This document shows positions 49,450-59,409 of a DNA stretch of 64,000 nt, one piece after another. Both the position numbers and the translations under genes were made by a program. The notes under the pieces were generated by a model. The model saw nothing but the letters and a program-made list of their open reading frames with translations. It ran no database searches and had not been told where the DNA came from. The stretch's first letter is position 1, and the number at the start of each line of letters is the position of its first letter. This DNA comes from Promicromonospora sukumoe 327MFSha3.1 (GTDB taxonomy: Bacteria; Actinomycetota; Actinomycetes; Actinomycetales; Cellulomonadaceae): NCBI RefSeq assembly GCF_000385135.1, contig NZ_ARQM01000012.1, positions 248,001-312,000 of the forward strand, read 5' to 3'.

Positions 49450-49500
49450 TCATCGGGTGCCCATCGGCTTCAAACCCGCTTCCTTGTCGACGAACTTCAT
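49450..49500 (-). other. 16-codon leader ORF before infB
   Basis: Encodes MKFVDKEAGLKPMGTR then TGA in the 177-base leader between ylxR and infB. It begins eight bases past an 8-bp hairpin (49508-49529). It is a candidate leader peptide; translation is not proven and no strong ribosome site is visible. Confidence 0.4.
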
Positions 49501-49507
49501 GATTCGG

Positions 49508-49529
49508 CCGGGCGCTCTGTCGCGCCCGG
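49508..49529 (-). promoter_or_regulatory. Hairpin in the infB leader
   Basis: An 8-bp perfect stem (49508-49515 with 49522-49529) and a six-base loop, just upstream of the leader ORF. It could be part of an attenuator controlling infB. Confidence 0.45.
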
Positions 49530-49555
49530 TCGGAACGGTCTTGCGGTCGGCACCC

Positions 49556-49903
49556 TCACCGGCCGAGGTGTGCTTGTACCTCGCCGAGATCGAGAGGACC
49601 GTCGGTGCGCAGTGCGCGGGGGACGGCCCTGCGGCGCTCGGCGAGCTCCAGGCACTGCGGCTCTGGGTGAACCCAGGCGCCGCGACCCGGCAGACAGGCA
49701 CGGACGTCGACGACGATGCGTCGTGGCTCTGCCACATCGGCATCATGCATCGCGGAGTCCAGCACCAGACGCAGGAGTGCAGACCGCTGGTCGCGCCCCC
49801 GGCACCCGACACACGTACGCACCGGGCCCGTGACGGGTGGTGTGGGGTGTGTCGAAAGACGGGCGCGTGGCCCAGACTCGGACAGTCTACCGCGCCGACT
49901 CAC
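49556..49903 (-). CDS. ylxR: YlxR/DUF448 family protein
   Basis: A 115-residue RNA-binding-type protein of the nusA-infB operon. The conserved motif is [19 protein letters not shown], followed by GRGAWVHP and a C-terminal basic helix. In other bacteria YlxR binds RNase P RNA or acts as a regulator. GTG 49901-49903 follows the nusA stop by six bases; an internal GTG nearer the motif is possible, as the first 24 residues are variable. Confidence 0.9.
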   Translation of the reverse strand: MSRRGRLSESGPRARLSTHPTPPVTGPVRTCVGCRGRDQRSALLRLVLDSAMHDADVAEPRRIVVDVRACLPGRGAWVHPEPQCLELAERRRAVPRALRTDGPLDLGEVQAHLGR

Positions 49904-49909
49904 CGGGCG

Positions 49910-50959
49910 TTACCGGCCGCTCTGCGCGTCGGCGGCGGCGCCACCTGCGTCGGCGTCCGCCGCCTCGTCCGAGCGGATGTCGATCCGCCAGCCCGTCAGC
50001 TTCGCGGCCAGCCGGGCGTTCTGCCCTTCCTTGCCGATCGCGAGGGACAGCTGGTAGTCGGGGACGATCGCCCGGGCGGCACGCGCGTCGGCGTCCACCA
50101 CTGTGACCGACGACACACGAGCCGGGGACAGCGCGCTCGCCACGAAGGAGGCGGGGTCGTCGCTGTGGTCGACGATGTCGATCTTCTCGCCGTGCAGCTC
50201 GGCCATGACGGCACGCACCCGCGCGCCCATCGGGCCGATGCAGGCACCCTTGGCGTTCAGCCCGGACACCCGGGACCGGACGGCCATCTTGGTGCGGTGC
50301 CCCGCCTCACGGGCGATGGCGGTGATCTCCACCGAGCCGTCCGCGATCTCCGGGACCTCCAGCTCGAAGAGCTTGCGCACCAGGTTCGGGTGCGTACGGC
50401 TCAACGTGATCTGGGGGCCCTTCATTCCGCGGCTGACCTCGACCACGTAGGCGCGCAGCCGCTCGCCGTGCACGTACTCCTCGGTGGGGACCTGCTCGTG
50501 CGGCGGCAGCACGGCCTCGGTGCCGCCCACGTCGACGAGCACCATGCGCGGGTCGCGGCCCTGCTGGATGACGCCGGCCAGGACCTCGCCCTCCTTGCCG
50601 CGGAAGGTGCCGAGCACCTGGTCGTCCTCGGCGTCCCGCAGGCGCTGCACGATCACCTGCCGGGCCGTCGCGGTGGCGATGCGGCCGAAGTCCTGGGGCG
50701 TGTCGTCGAACTCGGGGCCGAGCTCCACGGCGGGACGGGCGTCGGGGTCCTCGGGGTCCGCCTCGACGGGCAGCTCCTCGCGCGCCCAGACCGTCACGTG
50801 GCCCGACGCGCGGTCCACCTCGACGCGGGCCCGGTTGTAGGCGTCCGGGGTGCGGTGGTAGGCCGAGAGGAGGGCCTGCTCGATGGCCGCGACGAGGACG
50901 TCCAGGCTGAGGTCCCTCTCGCGCTCCAGCATCCGGAGCGTGGTCATGTCGATGTCCAT
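49910..50959 (-). CDS. nusA: Transcription termination/antitermination factor NusA
   Basis: Binds RNA polymerase and nascent RNA to tune pausing, termination and rRNA antitermination. It has an N-terminal polymerase-binding domain, an S1 domain and two KH domains ([12 protein letters not shown] and [17 protein letters not shown]). Length 349 is normal for actinobacteria, which lack the acidic repeats of E. coli. ATG 50957-50959 has a GGAAGG ribosome site and starts one base after the rimP stop. The C-terminus is a short Ala/Asp-rich tail. Confidence 0.96.
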   Translation of the reverse strand: MDIDMTTLRMLERERDLSLDVLVAAIEQALLSAYHRTPDAYNRARVEVDRASGHVTVWAREELPVEADPEDPDARPAVELGPEFDDTPQDFGRIATATARQVIVQRLRDAEDDQVLGTFRGKEGEVLAGVIQQGRDPRMVLVDVGGTEAVLPPHEQVPTEEYVHGERLRAYVVEVSRGMKGPQITLSRTHPNLVRKLFELEVPEIADGSVEITAIAREAGHRTKMAVRSRVSGLNAKGACIGPMGARVRAVMAELHGEKIDIVDHSDDPASFVASALSPARVSSVTVVDADARAARAIVPDYQLSLAIGKEGQNARLAAKLTGWRIDIRSDEAADADAGGAAADAQSGR

Positions 50960-50960
50960 G

Positions 50961-51554
50961 TCAGCCTTCCTCGTTGCGGCCGGGGCGAAACCCGGTCGGG
51001 TTGTCCGTACCAGCACCGTCCGAGTCCTCGTCGGTGTCTTCACCTGCACTCTCGCCCAGTTCCGAATCCTCGGCATCCTGGGCGTCCTCGAGCCTGCGGA
51101 GCTCGACCTCGACCTTGCCCCGCGTGACGTCAGCGACGGGGATCCGCCGGTCGTCGTCGAGCACCAGGACGGCGCCGTCGGTGTCGTCGAGCACGTCGGT
51201 CAGCCGGCCCTCGGCACGGCTGCCGTCGGTGAGCTTGAGCGTGACCATACGGGTCCGGGCACGCTTGAAGTGACGCAGCTCGGTCAGCGGCCGGGACGTG
51301 CCCGGCGTGGAGATCTCGAGCGTGTAGGCACCGGCGACGACGTCGTCCGTGTCCAGCGCCGCGGAGATCGCGCGCGACACGTCGCCCAGCGCGTCGGAGT
51401 CCAGGCTGCCGACGGCGTCGTCCGGCAGGTCGACCGTGACGCGGACCACGGACTTGCTGCCCGCCCGCGTGGCGCTGACCTCCTCGAGGTAGAGCCCGGC
51501 GGCCTCGACCACCGGCCCTACCACCCCGCGGACCGCATCCGCCTGCTGTGTCAT
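50961..51554 (-). CDS. rimP: Ribosome maturation factor RimP
   Basis: A 197-residue protein that assists 30S assembly. It has the family pattern [23 protein letters not shown], then [23 protein letters not shown], and an acidic C-terminal tail of about 45 residues. ATG 51552-51554 gives [10 protein letters not shown]. It is the first gene of the run rimP-nusA-ylxR-infB-rbfA-truB-ribF. Confidence 0.94.
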   Translation of the reverse strand: MTQQADAVRGVVGPVVEAAGLYLEEVSATRAGSKSVVRVTVDLPDDAVGSLDSDALGDVSRAISAALDTDDVVAGAYTLEISTPGTSRPLTELRHFKRARTRMVTLKLTDGSRAEGRLTDVLDDTDGAVLVLDDDRRIPVADVTRGKVEVELRRLEDAQDAEDSELGESAGEDTDEDSDGAGTDNPTGFRPGRNEEG

Positions 51555-51752
51555 CGACTGCCTCCCGTCGGCTCCCCCATGCGCGGGGGCACGGTTCGAG
51601 CCGGAACGGTTCGACCGATGTGCTGTTGTTGTCTGCGTCAAGCCTAACGAAGCCTCCGACCTCGGCACTTCGCGAAGAACGTGATGTCCGTGACCCGACC
51701 GCAATCGGCCGGGCGACGAACGGGGTTCCGGAACGTGACATCATCGGCCACG

Positions 51753-52811
51753 ATGAACGCCTCGAACCGCACGGCCCGTACCCGACGCCGGTCAGGTCTG
51801 ACCGCGCTGGCCCTGACCTGCGCGATCATTCTCTCAGGTTGCGGGCTGCGGCTCGAGACACCGCCGCCGACCGAGCCGGTGCCGGACGCCGTGGAGGTGC
51901 TGCGGCGGACCGCCGTGGCCGACGCGCTGCTCGTGGCCGACCAGGCCACCGCCGCGGCCGAGACCGACGGGATCGAGCCCGCGGTCGAGTCGGAGCTGAC
52001 CGAGATCGCCGAGTCCGCGACCGTACAGGCGGAGCAGCTCGGCGGCGAGTACGACTCCGGCCTCGGGGACCTCGTGTCAGAAGACCCCGGCGCCTCGCCG
52101 TCGGCGCACGTCCAGGAGCAGACGCCGCGGGCCGTCGTCGCCTCCCTGCGCGACGCCGCCACCCGCACCCGGGCCGCCGCCGACCAGGCGCAGTCCGGAC
52201 CGCTGGGCCGGCTGCTCGCCTCGATCTCGACGTCGCAGACGCAGCAGGCGCAGGAGCTCGCGCGGCTCACCGACGTCAAGGGCCCGACGCTGCCCTCCAC
52301 GAAGATCCCCGAGCCCGCCGACCCCGCCCCGCAGCCCAGCGAGGGCGACGACGACGCCGCGACCCCGGCGGCAACCGTGAGCGAGGCGCCCGTGGCGCCG
52401 ACCGGGCTGTCCGCCGAGGACCTGAGCGCCCTGATCCTGGCCGAGGACACCGCGGGCTACGCGCTCGAGGTGCGCGCCGCGCAGTCCAGCGGCGACACCC
52501 GCACCCGGGCGCACGACCGCGCGGAGCTGCACCGCGCGCGGGCGCAGGCGTGGGCGCTGGTCGCCGGCGTCGACGGGACCGACCAGGACCCGCGCCGCGT
52601 CGCGTACGACGTCCCCGGTTCGGAGACGCCGACGACCGACCTGGCCCGCGACCTGGAGACCGGCCTGGCGCAGGACTACGCCACGCTGGTCGGCATCGCC
52701 GAGCCGGGGACCCGCGCCGTCCTGGTCGCGCTGCTGACCGACTCCACGCTGGCCGCGGCCCGGTGGGGCGCACCGGCGGTCCCGTTCCCGGGGCTGCCGG
52801 AGCAGGCCTGA
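51753..52811 (+). CDS. Ferritin-like DUF4439 lipoprotein
   Basis: A 352-residue protein with a twin-basic signal peptide ending at a lipobox LSGC (Cys30). It has two helical regions separated by a Pro/Asp/Ala-rich linker (about 200-240). The last 130 residues match the DUF4439 ferritin-like domain (SALILAEDTAGYALEVRAA then HDRAELHRARAQAW). The role is unknown; a homologue occupies the same place between rimP and proS in mycobacteria. ATG 51753 gives a proper signal peptide; an ATG 24 codons earlier does not. It runs against the surrounding operons. Confidence 0.8.
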   Translation: MNASNRTARTRRRSGLTALALTCAIILSGCGLRLETPPPTEPVPDAVEVLRRTAVADALLVADQATAAAETDGIEPAVESELTEIAESATVQAEQLGGEYDSGLGDLVSEDPGASPSAHVQEQTPRAVVASLRDAATRTRAAADQAQSGPLGRLLASISTSQTQQAQELARLTDVKGPTLPSTKIPEPADPAPQPSEGDDDAATPAATVSEAPVAPTGLSAEDLSALILAEDTAGYALEVRAAQSSGDTRTRAHDRAELHRARAQAWALVAGVDGTDQDPRRVAYDVPGSETPTTDLARDLETGLAQDYATLVGIAEPGTRAVLVALLTDSTLAAARWGAPAVPFPGLPEQA

Positions 52812-52826
52812 CGGCCGGGTTCGCAC

Positions 52827-52850
52827 GGGCCGGCCCCGAAGGGCCGGCCC
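52827..52850. terminator. Terminator between the DUF4439 gene and proS
   Basis: A 10-bp perfect stem (52827-52836 with 52841-52850) with a GNRA-like CGAA loop, between two convergent genes, 15 bases from one stop and 11 from the other. Confidence 0.75.
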
Positions 52851-52861
52851 GCTGAGGGAGC

Positions 52862-54688
52862 TCAGGCGAGGAGCGCCGCGACCTTCTCGGCCACGGCGTC
52901 CACGATGCCGTCGACGGGGAACTGCTCCGCCTCGCCCGCACGCGGCCGGACCTCGACCACGCCGTCGGCCAGGGCCTTGCCCACGGTGACCACGAGCGGG
53001 GCGCCGAGCAGCTCGGCATCCTTGAACTTCACGCCCGGCGACGTCTTGCCGGCCCGGTCGTCGTAGAGCACCTCGACGCCGCGGGCGGCGAGCTCCTCGG
53101 CGATCTTCTCGGCCGCCTCGAACACCGCGGCCTCCTTGCCCGCCGCGACCAGGTGCACGTGCACCGGGGCGACGTGTGCCGGCCACGCCAGGCCCTTCTC
53201 GTCGTGGTTGGCCTCGGCCAGCGCGGCCAGGGCACGCGTCACGCCGACGCCGTACGAACCCATGGTCACCACGGCCTGCTTGCCGTTCTCGTCGAGCACG
53301 ACGAGGCCCAGGGCCTCGGCGTACTTGCGGCCGAGCTGGAAGATGTGGCCCATCTCGATGCCGCGCGCCAGCTGCAGCGGGCCGGAGCCGTCGGGCGCCG
53401 GGTCACCGGCGCGCACCTCGGCGGCCTCGACGGTGCCGTCGGCCGTGAAGTCCCGCCCGGCCACCAGGTCGAACACGTGCTTGCCGGGCTCGTTGGCGCC
53501 CGTGATCCAGCGGGTGCCGGCCACCACGCGGGGGTCGAGCAGGTAGCGGATGGCCGGGACCTTCTCGCCGTCCTCGCCCTCGACCTGCTCGCCCTGGGGG
53601 CCGAGCGCCTGCGGCCCGATGTAGCCCTTGACCAGCTGAGGGAACTTCTTGAAGTCCTCCTCGGTGGCGGCCTCGGGCTCGGCCGGCGTCAGCGCCGCCT
53701 CGATGCGCTTGAGGTCGACCTCGCGGTCGCCGGGCAGGCCGACGACGACGAGCTCGCGGGTCCCGTCGGGCTGCACGAGCGCGAGCACCACGTTCTTCAG
53801 GGTGTCGGCGGCGGTCCAGGCCCGGTCGGGGCGCGGGAACTTCGCGTTGGCGACGTCGACCAGCGTGGCGATCGTCGGGGTGTCAGGGGTGTCCTCGACG
53901 TGGGCCGCGGGGGCGTCGTCGTACGGGATCGCCTCGGGGACCGGGGTGACCACGGCCTCGACGTTGGCGGCGTAGCCGCCGGCCGAGCGCACGAACGTGT
54001 CCTCGCCGATGGGCGAGGGCGAGAGGAACTCCTCCGAGCGGGAGCCGCCCATGGCCCCCGACATCGCGGAGACGATCACGTAGTCCAGGCCGAGGCGCGT
54101 GAAGATCTTCTCGTACGCCTCGCGGTGCTTCTGGTAGCTGACGTCCAGGCCCTCGTCCTTGACGTCGAACGAGTACGAGTCCTTCATGATGAACTCGCGC
54201 CCGCGGATCAGGCCCGCGCGGGGGCGCGCCTCGTCGCGGTACTTGGTCTGGATCTGGAACAGCGTGACCGGCAGGTCCTTGTACGACGAGTACAGGTCCT
54301 TGACCAGGAGCGCGAACATCTCCTCGTGCGTGGGCGCGAGAAGGTAGTCGGCGTCCTTGCGGTCCTTGAGCCGGAACAGGCCGGCGCCGTACTCCTCCCA
54401 GCGGCCCGTCGCCTCGTAGGGCTCCCGCGGCAGCAGCGCCGGGAAGTGCACCTCCTGGCCGCCGATCGCGACCATCTCCTCGCGGACGATCGCCTCGATC
54501 TTGGCCAGCACCCGCAGGCCGAGCGGCAGCCACGAGTAGATGCCCGGGGCGGCCCGGCGGATGTACCCGGCCCGCACGAGGAGCTTGTGGCTGGCGACCT
54601 CGGCCTCGGCCGGGTCCTCGCGCAGGGTTCGGACGAAGAGGGACGACATGCGCAGCACGTCGCCCTGAGTGAGGCGTGCGGAAGACAT
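52862..54688 (-). CDS. proS: Prolyl-tRNA synthetase
   Basis: A class II aminoacyl-tRNA synthetase (bacterial type with an editing insertion). Motif 2 ([21 protein letters not shown]) and motif 3 ([13 protein letters not shown]) are complete. The INS editing domain lies between them (about residues 220-400), and a C-terminal anticodon-binding domain begins near 505. Length is 608. ATG 54686-54688 gives [13 protein letters not shown]. It is a separate unit from the rimP operon, though neighbouring as in mycobacteria. Confidence 0.97.
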   Translation of the reverse strand: MSSARLTQGDVLRMSSLFVRTLREDPAEAEVASHKLLVRAGYIRRAAPGIYSWLPLGLRVLAKIEAIVREEMVAIGGQEVHFPALLPREPYEATGRWEEYGAGLFRLKDRKDADYLLAPTHEEMFALLVKDLYSSYKDLPVTLFQIQTKYRDEARPRAGLIRGREFIMKDSYSFDVKDEGLDVSYQKHREAYEKIFTRLGLDYVIVSAMSGAMGGSRSEEFLSPSPIGEDTFVRSAGGYAANVEAVVTPVPEAIPYDDAPAAHVEDTPDTPTIATLVDVANAKFPRPDRAWTAADTLKNVVLALVQPDGTRELVVVGLPGDREVDLKRIEAALTPAEPEAATEEDFKKFPQLVKGYIGPQALGPQGEQVEGEDGEKVPAIRYLLDPRVVAGTRWITGANEPGKHVFDLVAGRDFTADGTVEAAEVRAGDPAPDGSGPLQLARGIEMGHIFQLGRKYAEALGLVVLDENGKQAVVTMGSYGVGVTRALAALAEANHDEKGLAWPAHVAPVHVHLVAAGKEAAVFEAAEKIAEELAARGVEVLYDDRAGKTSPGVKFKDAELLGAPLVVTVGKALADGVVEVRPRAGEAEQFPVDGIVDAVAEKVAALLA

Positions 54689-54781
54689 GGGGCACAGCCT
54701 ATCCGCGCGGGGCCCCGCGGCTCGCCCGGAATTAGTGGTGCATACCTTGCCGTGGTCCGCGAAGTCTCGGAGGATGAGGCC

Positions 54782-55702
54782 ATGCCGGAGCTGCCCGAGG
54801 TCGCCGCGCTCGCCGACTTCCTGCGCGCGCGGACCGCGGGACGCACGGTCAGCGCGGTGGAGGTGGGCTCGATCGCGGCGCTCAAGACGTTCGACCCGCA
54901 GCCCGCGGCGCTCGCCGGCGGCCAGGTCACGGACGTCGCCCGGCACGGCAAGTGGCTGGACCTCGCGGTCTCCCCCGCCGGCTCGGCGGCCGACGCCGCC
55001 CCGCTCCACCTGGTCTTCCACCTCTCGCGCGGCGGCTGGGTGCGCTGGTCCGACGCGCTGCCCACCAAGCCGGTCCGGCCGTCGCTGGGCGGTTCAAGCC
55101 GGGGCGCCGTGCTCGCGCTGCGGGTGCGGCTGGACGACGGCTCCGGCTTCGACCTGACCGAGGCGGGCACCCGCAAGCGGCTCGCGGTGCACGTGGTCCG
55201 CGACCCGGCCGAGATCGAGATGGTCGCCTCGCTCGGGGTGGAGCCGCTCGACCCCGGGTTCACGACCGAGGTGCTGGCCGAGCTGCTGTCGGCGAAGAAC
55301 CAGCAGGTCAAGGGCCTGCTACGGGACCAGCGTGCCATCGCGGGCATCGGCAACGCCTACAGCGACGAGATCCTGCTCGTGGGCCGGTTCAGCCCGTACA
55401 AGCTCACGGGCTCGTTCACGCCGGAGGAGACCGCCAGGCTGCACACGGCGATCGGCGACGTGCTCACGGAGGCGATCGCGGCGGCGTCGGGCAAGCCGGC
55501 CAAGGAGCTCAAGGACGCCAAGCGCGCCGGGATGCGCGTGCACGGCCGCACCGGCCAGCCCTGCCCCGGGTGGGACGGGACGCCGTGCGGCGACACGGTG
55601 CACGAGGTGTCGTTCGCCGACCGGTCGATGCAGTACTGCCCGACGTGTCAGACGGGCGGCAAGCCGCTGGCGGACCGCCGGATGTCCAAGCTGCTGCGCT
55701 GA
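54782..55702 (+). CDS. Formamidopyrimidine-DNA glycosylase family protein
   Basis: A second base-excision glycosylase/AP lyase. MPELPE fixes the start at ATG 54782 (Pro2 nucleophile, Glu3). Lys57-type GKWLDL, the helix-two-turn-helix ([16 protein letters not shown]), and the C-terminal zinc finger (four Cys in CPGWDGTPC and YCPTC, with Arg in FADRSMQ) are present. The fourth Cys pair has a long spacing (C-x7-C) not seen in standard Fpg, so it may be an actinobacterial Fpg-like branch. The substrate is probably oxidised purines. It is divergent from proS, 93 bases away. Confidence 0.9.
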   Translation: MPELPEVAALADFLRARTAGRTVSAVEVGSIAALKTFDPQPAALAGGQVTDVARHGKWLDLAVSPAGSAADAAPLHLVFHLSRGGWVRWSDALPTKPVRPSLGGSSRGAVLALRVRLDDGSGFDLTEAGTRKRLAVHVVRDPAEIEMVASLGVEPLDPGFTTEVLAELLSAKNQQVKGLLRDQRAIAGIGNAYSDEILLVGRFSPYKLTGSFTPEETARLHTAIGDVLTEAIAAASGKPAKELKDAKRAGMRVHGRTGQPCPGWDGTPCGDTVHEVSFADRSMQYCPTCQTGGKPLADRRMSKLLR

Positions 55703-55711
55703 CCGGGCGGG

Positions 55712-56671
55712 TCAGAACAGGACCGTCGCGAACGTGCCGACCTGCTCGAAGCCCACGCGCCGGTAGGCCGCCACGGCGCGCTCGTTGTAGGCGTTCACGT
55801 AGAGCGACACGATCGGCGCGATGGTGGCGCGGGTCGCGTCGACCACGGCCGCCATGCCCGACTCGGACCAGCCGCGACCGCGGAACGCCGGCTCGACCCA
55901 GACGCCCTGCACCTGGGCGACCCCGCCGGCCACGGCGCCGAGCTCGGCCTTGAAGCCGACGGCGGGCCGCCCGTCGCCGTCGGGCACGAGGCGGACGAAC
56001 GACCGCCCCTCGGTGATGAGCGAGCGCACCCGCTCCGCGTAGGCGGAGCCGCCCGAGGCGATCGGCGAGTAGCCGACCTCCTCGGTGAACATGCGCACGC
56101 AGGCGGGCAGCACGAGGTCCAGCTCGGCCGGCACGGAGCGGCGGACCGTGGGCTCGGCCGGCACGGAGGGTGCGCCGCCGATGGCCATCGACGGCTGGTC
56201 GGCGCGCACGTCACGGGCCGGGGGCCAGTACGGGGACAGCCGCTCCCACAGCCCGAGCGCCGCCCGCTGCTCCCCCACGATCGACGACGACCGCCGCCCG
56301 TAGAGCCGGGCGACGGTCGTGAAGGCGGCGAGCGCCTCGGCGCGGCGGGCGGGATCGGTGATCGGGACCACGGGCACCAGGTTGGCGCCGGACCAGCAGA
56401 TTGCCTCCAGCGGGCCGACGGCGGGGAACCCCCACGCCTGGCCCGCGGCGGCGCCGAACCCGGAGCGGAGCGCGATCTCCAGCCGGGCGGTGGCGAGGAC
56501 CGAGGCGACGGGATCGAGGGCACAGACCGCGAGCGCCTGCGGCAGGTCGTTCCGGGTCAGCGCCCGGGCGATCACCTCGCCGTCGCCGTCCGCGCGAATG
56601 TCCTGTTCGCCCGGTTCGTGCGGCCCCTCGGGGCGCGCCCCGGCCGGAACCGGGGTGCGCCACCGAGACAT
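55712..56671 (-). CDS. Two-domain GNAT protein with DUF4081
   Basis: A 319-residue protein. The N-terminal DUF4081 domain (about residues 35-150) precedes a GNAT domain (about 165-319) with the acetyl-CoA segment GVWVEPAFRGRGWSESGMAAVV and a final YVNAYNERAVAAYRRVGFEQVG. Acceptor unknown. In mycobacteria the corresponding gene also follows ispG and rip1, so the association is old. The start is the ATG at 56669-56671; the first 28 residues are likely disordered. It converges on the Fpg-like gene with a 9-base gap. Confidence 0.88.
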   Translation of the reverse strand: MSRWRTPVPAGARPEGPHEPGEQDIRADGDGEVIARALTRNDLPQALAVCALDPVASVLATARLEIALRSGFGAAAGQAWGFPAVGPLEAICWSGANLVPVVPITDPARRAEALAAFTTVARLYGRRSSSIVGEQRAALGLWERLSPYWPPARDVRADQPSMAIGGAPSVPAEPTVRRSVPAELDLVLPACVRMFTEEVGYSPIASGGSAYAERVRSLITEGRSFVRLVPDGDGRPAVGFKAELGAVAGGVAQVQGVWVEPAFRGRGWSESGMAAVVDATRATIAPIVSLYVNAYNERAVAAYRRVGFEQVGTFATVLF

Positions 56672-56731
56672 GCCTTGCTCCGTTCGAGTCTGACCCTTCA
56701 GTATCGCCCGAGCCCTGGGATCCGACGCGGC

Positions 56732-57895
<1,164 letters not shown>

Positions 57896-57947
57896 GAAAT
57901 CAAGTATCCACTCTTCGAAGGGGTCAAAACGCACTTCGTGCGCGGCG

Positions 57948-59270
57948 TCACGTGATGCGCACGGGATCCACCAGGTCCGCCACGATGAGCACGCCGCCCA
58001 CCCCGAGCAGGACGAGGAAGACCACGTAGGCCACGGGGGTCATGCGGGCGACGTCGGCCGGGCCCGGCAGGACGGCCGCCCCGCGCACCCGGGCGACCGT
58101 GCGCTTGCCGCCCTCGTAGAGGGCGTTGACCAGGTGCCCGCCGTCGAGCGGCAGCAGCGGGATGAGGTTGAAGACGAACAGCGCGATGTTCAGGCTGGCG
58201 AGCAGGCTGAGGTAGATCATCACGCGGTCGAGGATCGCCTCGTCCAGCGCCATGATCTGGCCGCTGATGCGCGCGACGCCCACCATGGACTGCACCGAGT
58301 CCTGCGAGCGCTCCTCGGCGGTGAAGGCCTGGGTGGCGGCGTCGGCCACGCGGACCGGGAGGGTGGCCACCATGGTCGCCGTCTGCCACGTCATGTTGCC
58401 CACCTCGGGCAGCACGCGGGACAGCGGCTGTGGCTCACGGACCTGGAGCGGGGAGAAGCCCACGAAGCCGCCCGGCTCGGTGAGCGGCTCGCCGTCGGCG
58501 CCCAGGACGGCGGCGCCCTGCTCGTCGACGACGGGGCGCTCGGTCTCGGCGGGGGTGACCTCGAGCGTGACGCGCTCGCCGTCGCGGAGCACCACGACGT
58601 CGGACTCGCGCCCCGCGGAGTCGTTGATGAGGCCGACCAGCTGCTGCCAGCCGGTCACCTCGGTGCCGCCGAACGAGACCACCTCGTCGCCGGGCTGGAG
58701 CCCGGCCGCGGCGGCGGGCGCGGCGGGCCGGCCCTCGCAGTCGTCGCCGGCGGCGCCGGACGTCGCGGAGGCCGGGACGCACTCGGAGAGCTGCGCGACC
58801 GTCGTCGAGACGGCGGGCAGGCCGTAGCCGATCAGGATGACCGCCATCAGGAACGTGGCGATCACGAGGTTCATGAACGGCCCGCCGAACATGACCACGA
58901 GCTTCTTGGGCGTGGAGAGGTTGTAGAAGGCGCGGTGCTCCTCACCCGGCCGCACCTCCGCGACCGACGCGTCGCGCGCGTCCGCCACGAGCTCGTTCCA
59001 GAAGCCCTTCTTGCGCGGCGTGCCCTCGGGGGCCGGCGGCATCATGCCGACCAGGCGCACGAAGCCGCCGAGCGGGATCGCCTTGATGCCGTACTCGGTC
59101 TCGCCCTTGGTGCGCGACCAGAGGGTGGGGCCGAAGCCCACCATGTACTGGCTCACGCGGACGCCGAACTTCTTGGCCGGGATCATGTGTCCCAGCTCGT
59201 GCAGACCGACGGAGACGAGGACGCCGACCAGCAGGACGAGCACACCAACGATGTGCGGAACGATGCTCAC
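57948..59270 (-). CDS. rip1: Site-2 protease family zinc metalloprotease (Rip1/RseP type)
   Basis: An intramembrane protease that cleaves anti-sigma factors and other membrane proteins. HELGH (His24, Glu25, His28) is in the first helix; [12 protein letters not shown] (about 367-378) supplies the third ligand. A PDZ domain lies about 190-260 on the outer side, with four membrane helices. Length 440. GTG 59268-59270 begins [10 protein letters not shown]. ispG follows. In Mycobacterium tuberculosis Rip1 has the same neighbours. Confidence 0.94.
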   Translation of the reverse strand: MSIVPHIVGVLVLLVGVLVSVGLHELGHMIPAKKFGVRVSQYMVGFGPTLWSRTKGETEYGIKAIPLGGFVRLVGMMPPAPEGTPRKKGFWNELVADARDASVAEVRPGEEHRAFYNLSTPKKLVVMFGGPFMNLVIATFLMAVILIGYGLPAVSTTVAQLSECVPASATSGAAGDDCEGRPAAPAAAAGLQPGDEVVSFGGTEVTGWQQLVGLINDSAGRESDVVVLRDGERVTLEVTPAETERPVVDEQGAAVLGADGEPLTEPGGFVGFSPLQVREPQPLSRVLPEVGNMTWQTATMVATLPVRVADAATQAFTAEERSQDSVQSMVGVARISGQIMALDEAILDRVMIYLSLLASLNIALFVFNLIPLLPLDGGHLVNALYEGGKRTVARVRGAAVLPGPADVARMTPVAYVVFLVLLGVGGVLIVADLVDPVRIT

Positions 59271-59374
59271 GGGACCGAGACTACGACACCTGGCTGACAG
59301 CCCGGCGGGGCGCGCACGGCTCCCCCCGGTACGGCCACCCGACGTTCACCTCGCGGCGAGAACATGGTCATTCC

Positions 59375-59403
59375 TTGAAACAGTGGTTACTGATCATTAA
59401 CCT
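59375..59403 (+). promoter_or_regulatory. Sigma-70-like promoter of the 768-residue protein gene
   Basis: TTGAAA at 59375-59380, 17 bases, then TAACCT at 59398-59403. The ATG begins at 59410, about seven bases after the -10, so the message is predicted to be leaderless. The region is strikingly AT-rich for the genome. Confidence 0.75.
59385..59402. promoter_or_regulatory. Palindromic operator candidate overlapping the -10
   Basis: GGTTACTGATCATTAACC: 16 of 18 positions are palindromic around TGATCA. It spans the spacer and -10 of the promoter above, so a bound repressor would block it. The binding protein is unknown. Confidence 0.6.
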
Positions 59404-59409
59404 GACGAC

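Noticed and set aside
49501-49812. Open frame overlapping ylxR in another phase
   Set aside because: Only its last 17 codons (49450-49500) lie outside ylxR; the rest is antisense-phase composition. I list only the short leader ORF.
51717-51735. GAAC-N3-GTTC upstream of the DUF4439 gene as a LexA box
   Set aside because: The spacer is three bases, not four, and the flanks do not fit; no DNA-damage gene follows.
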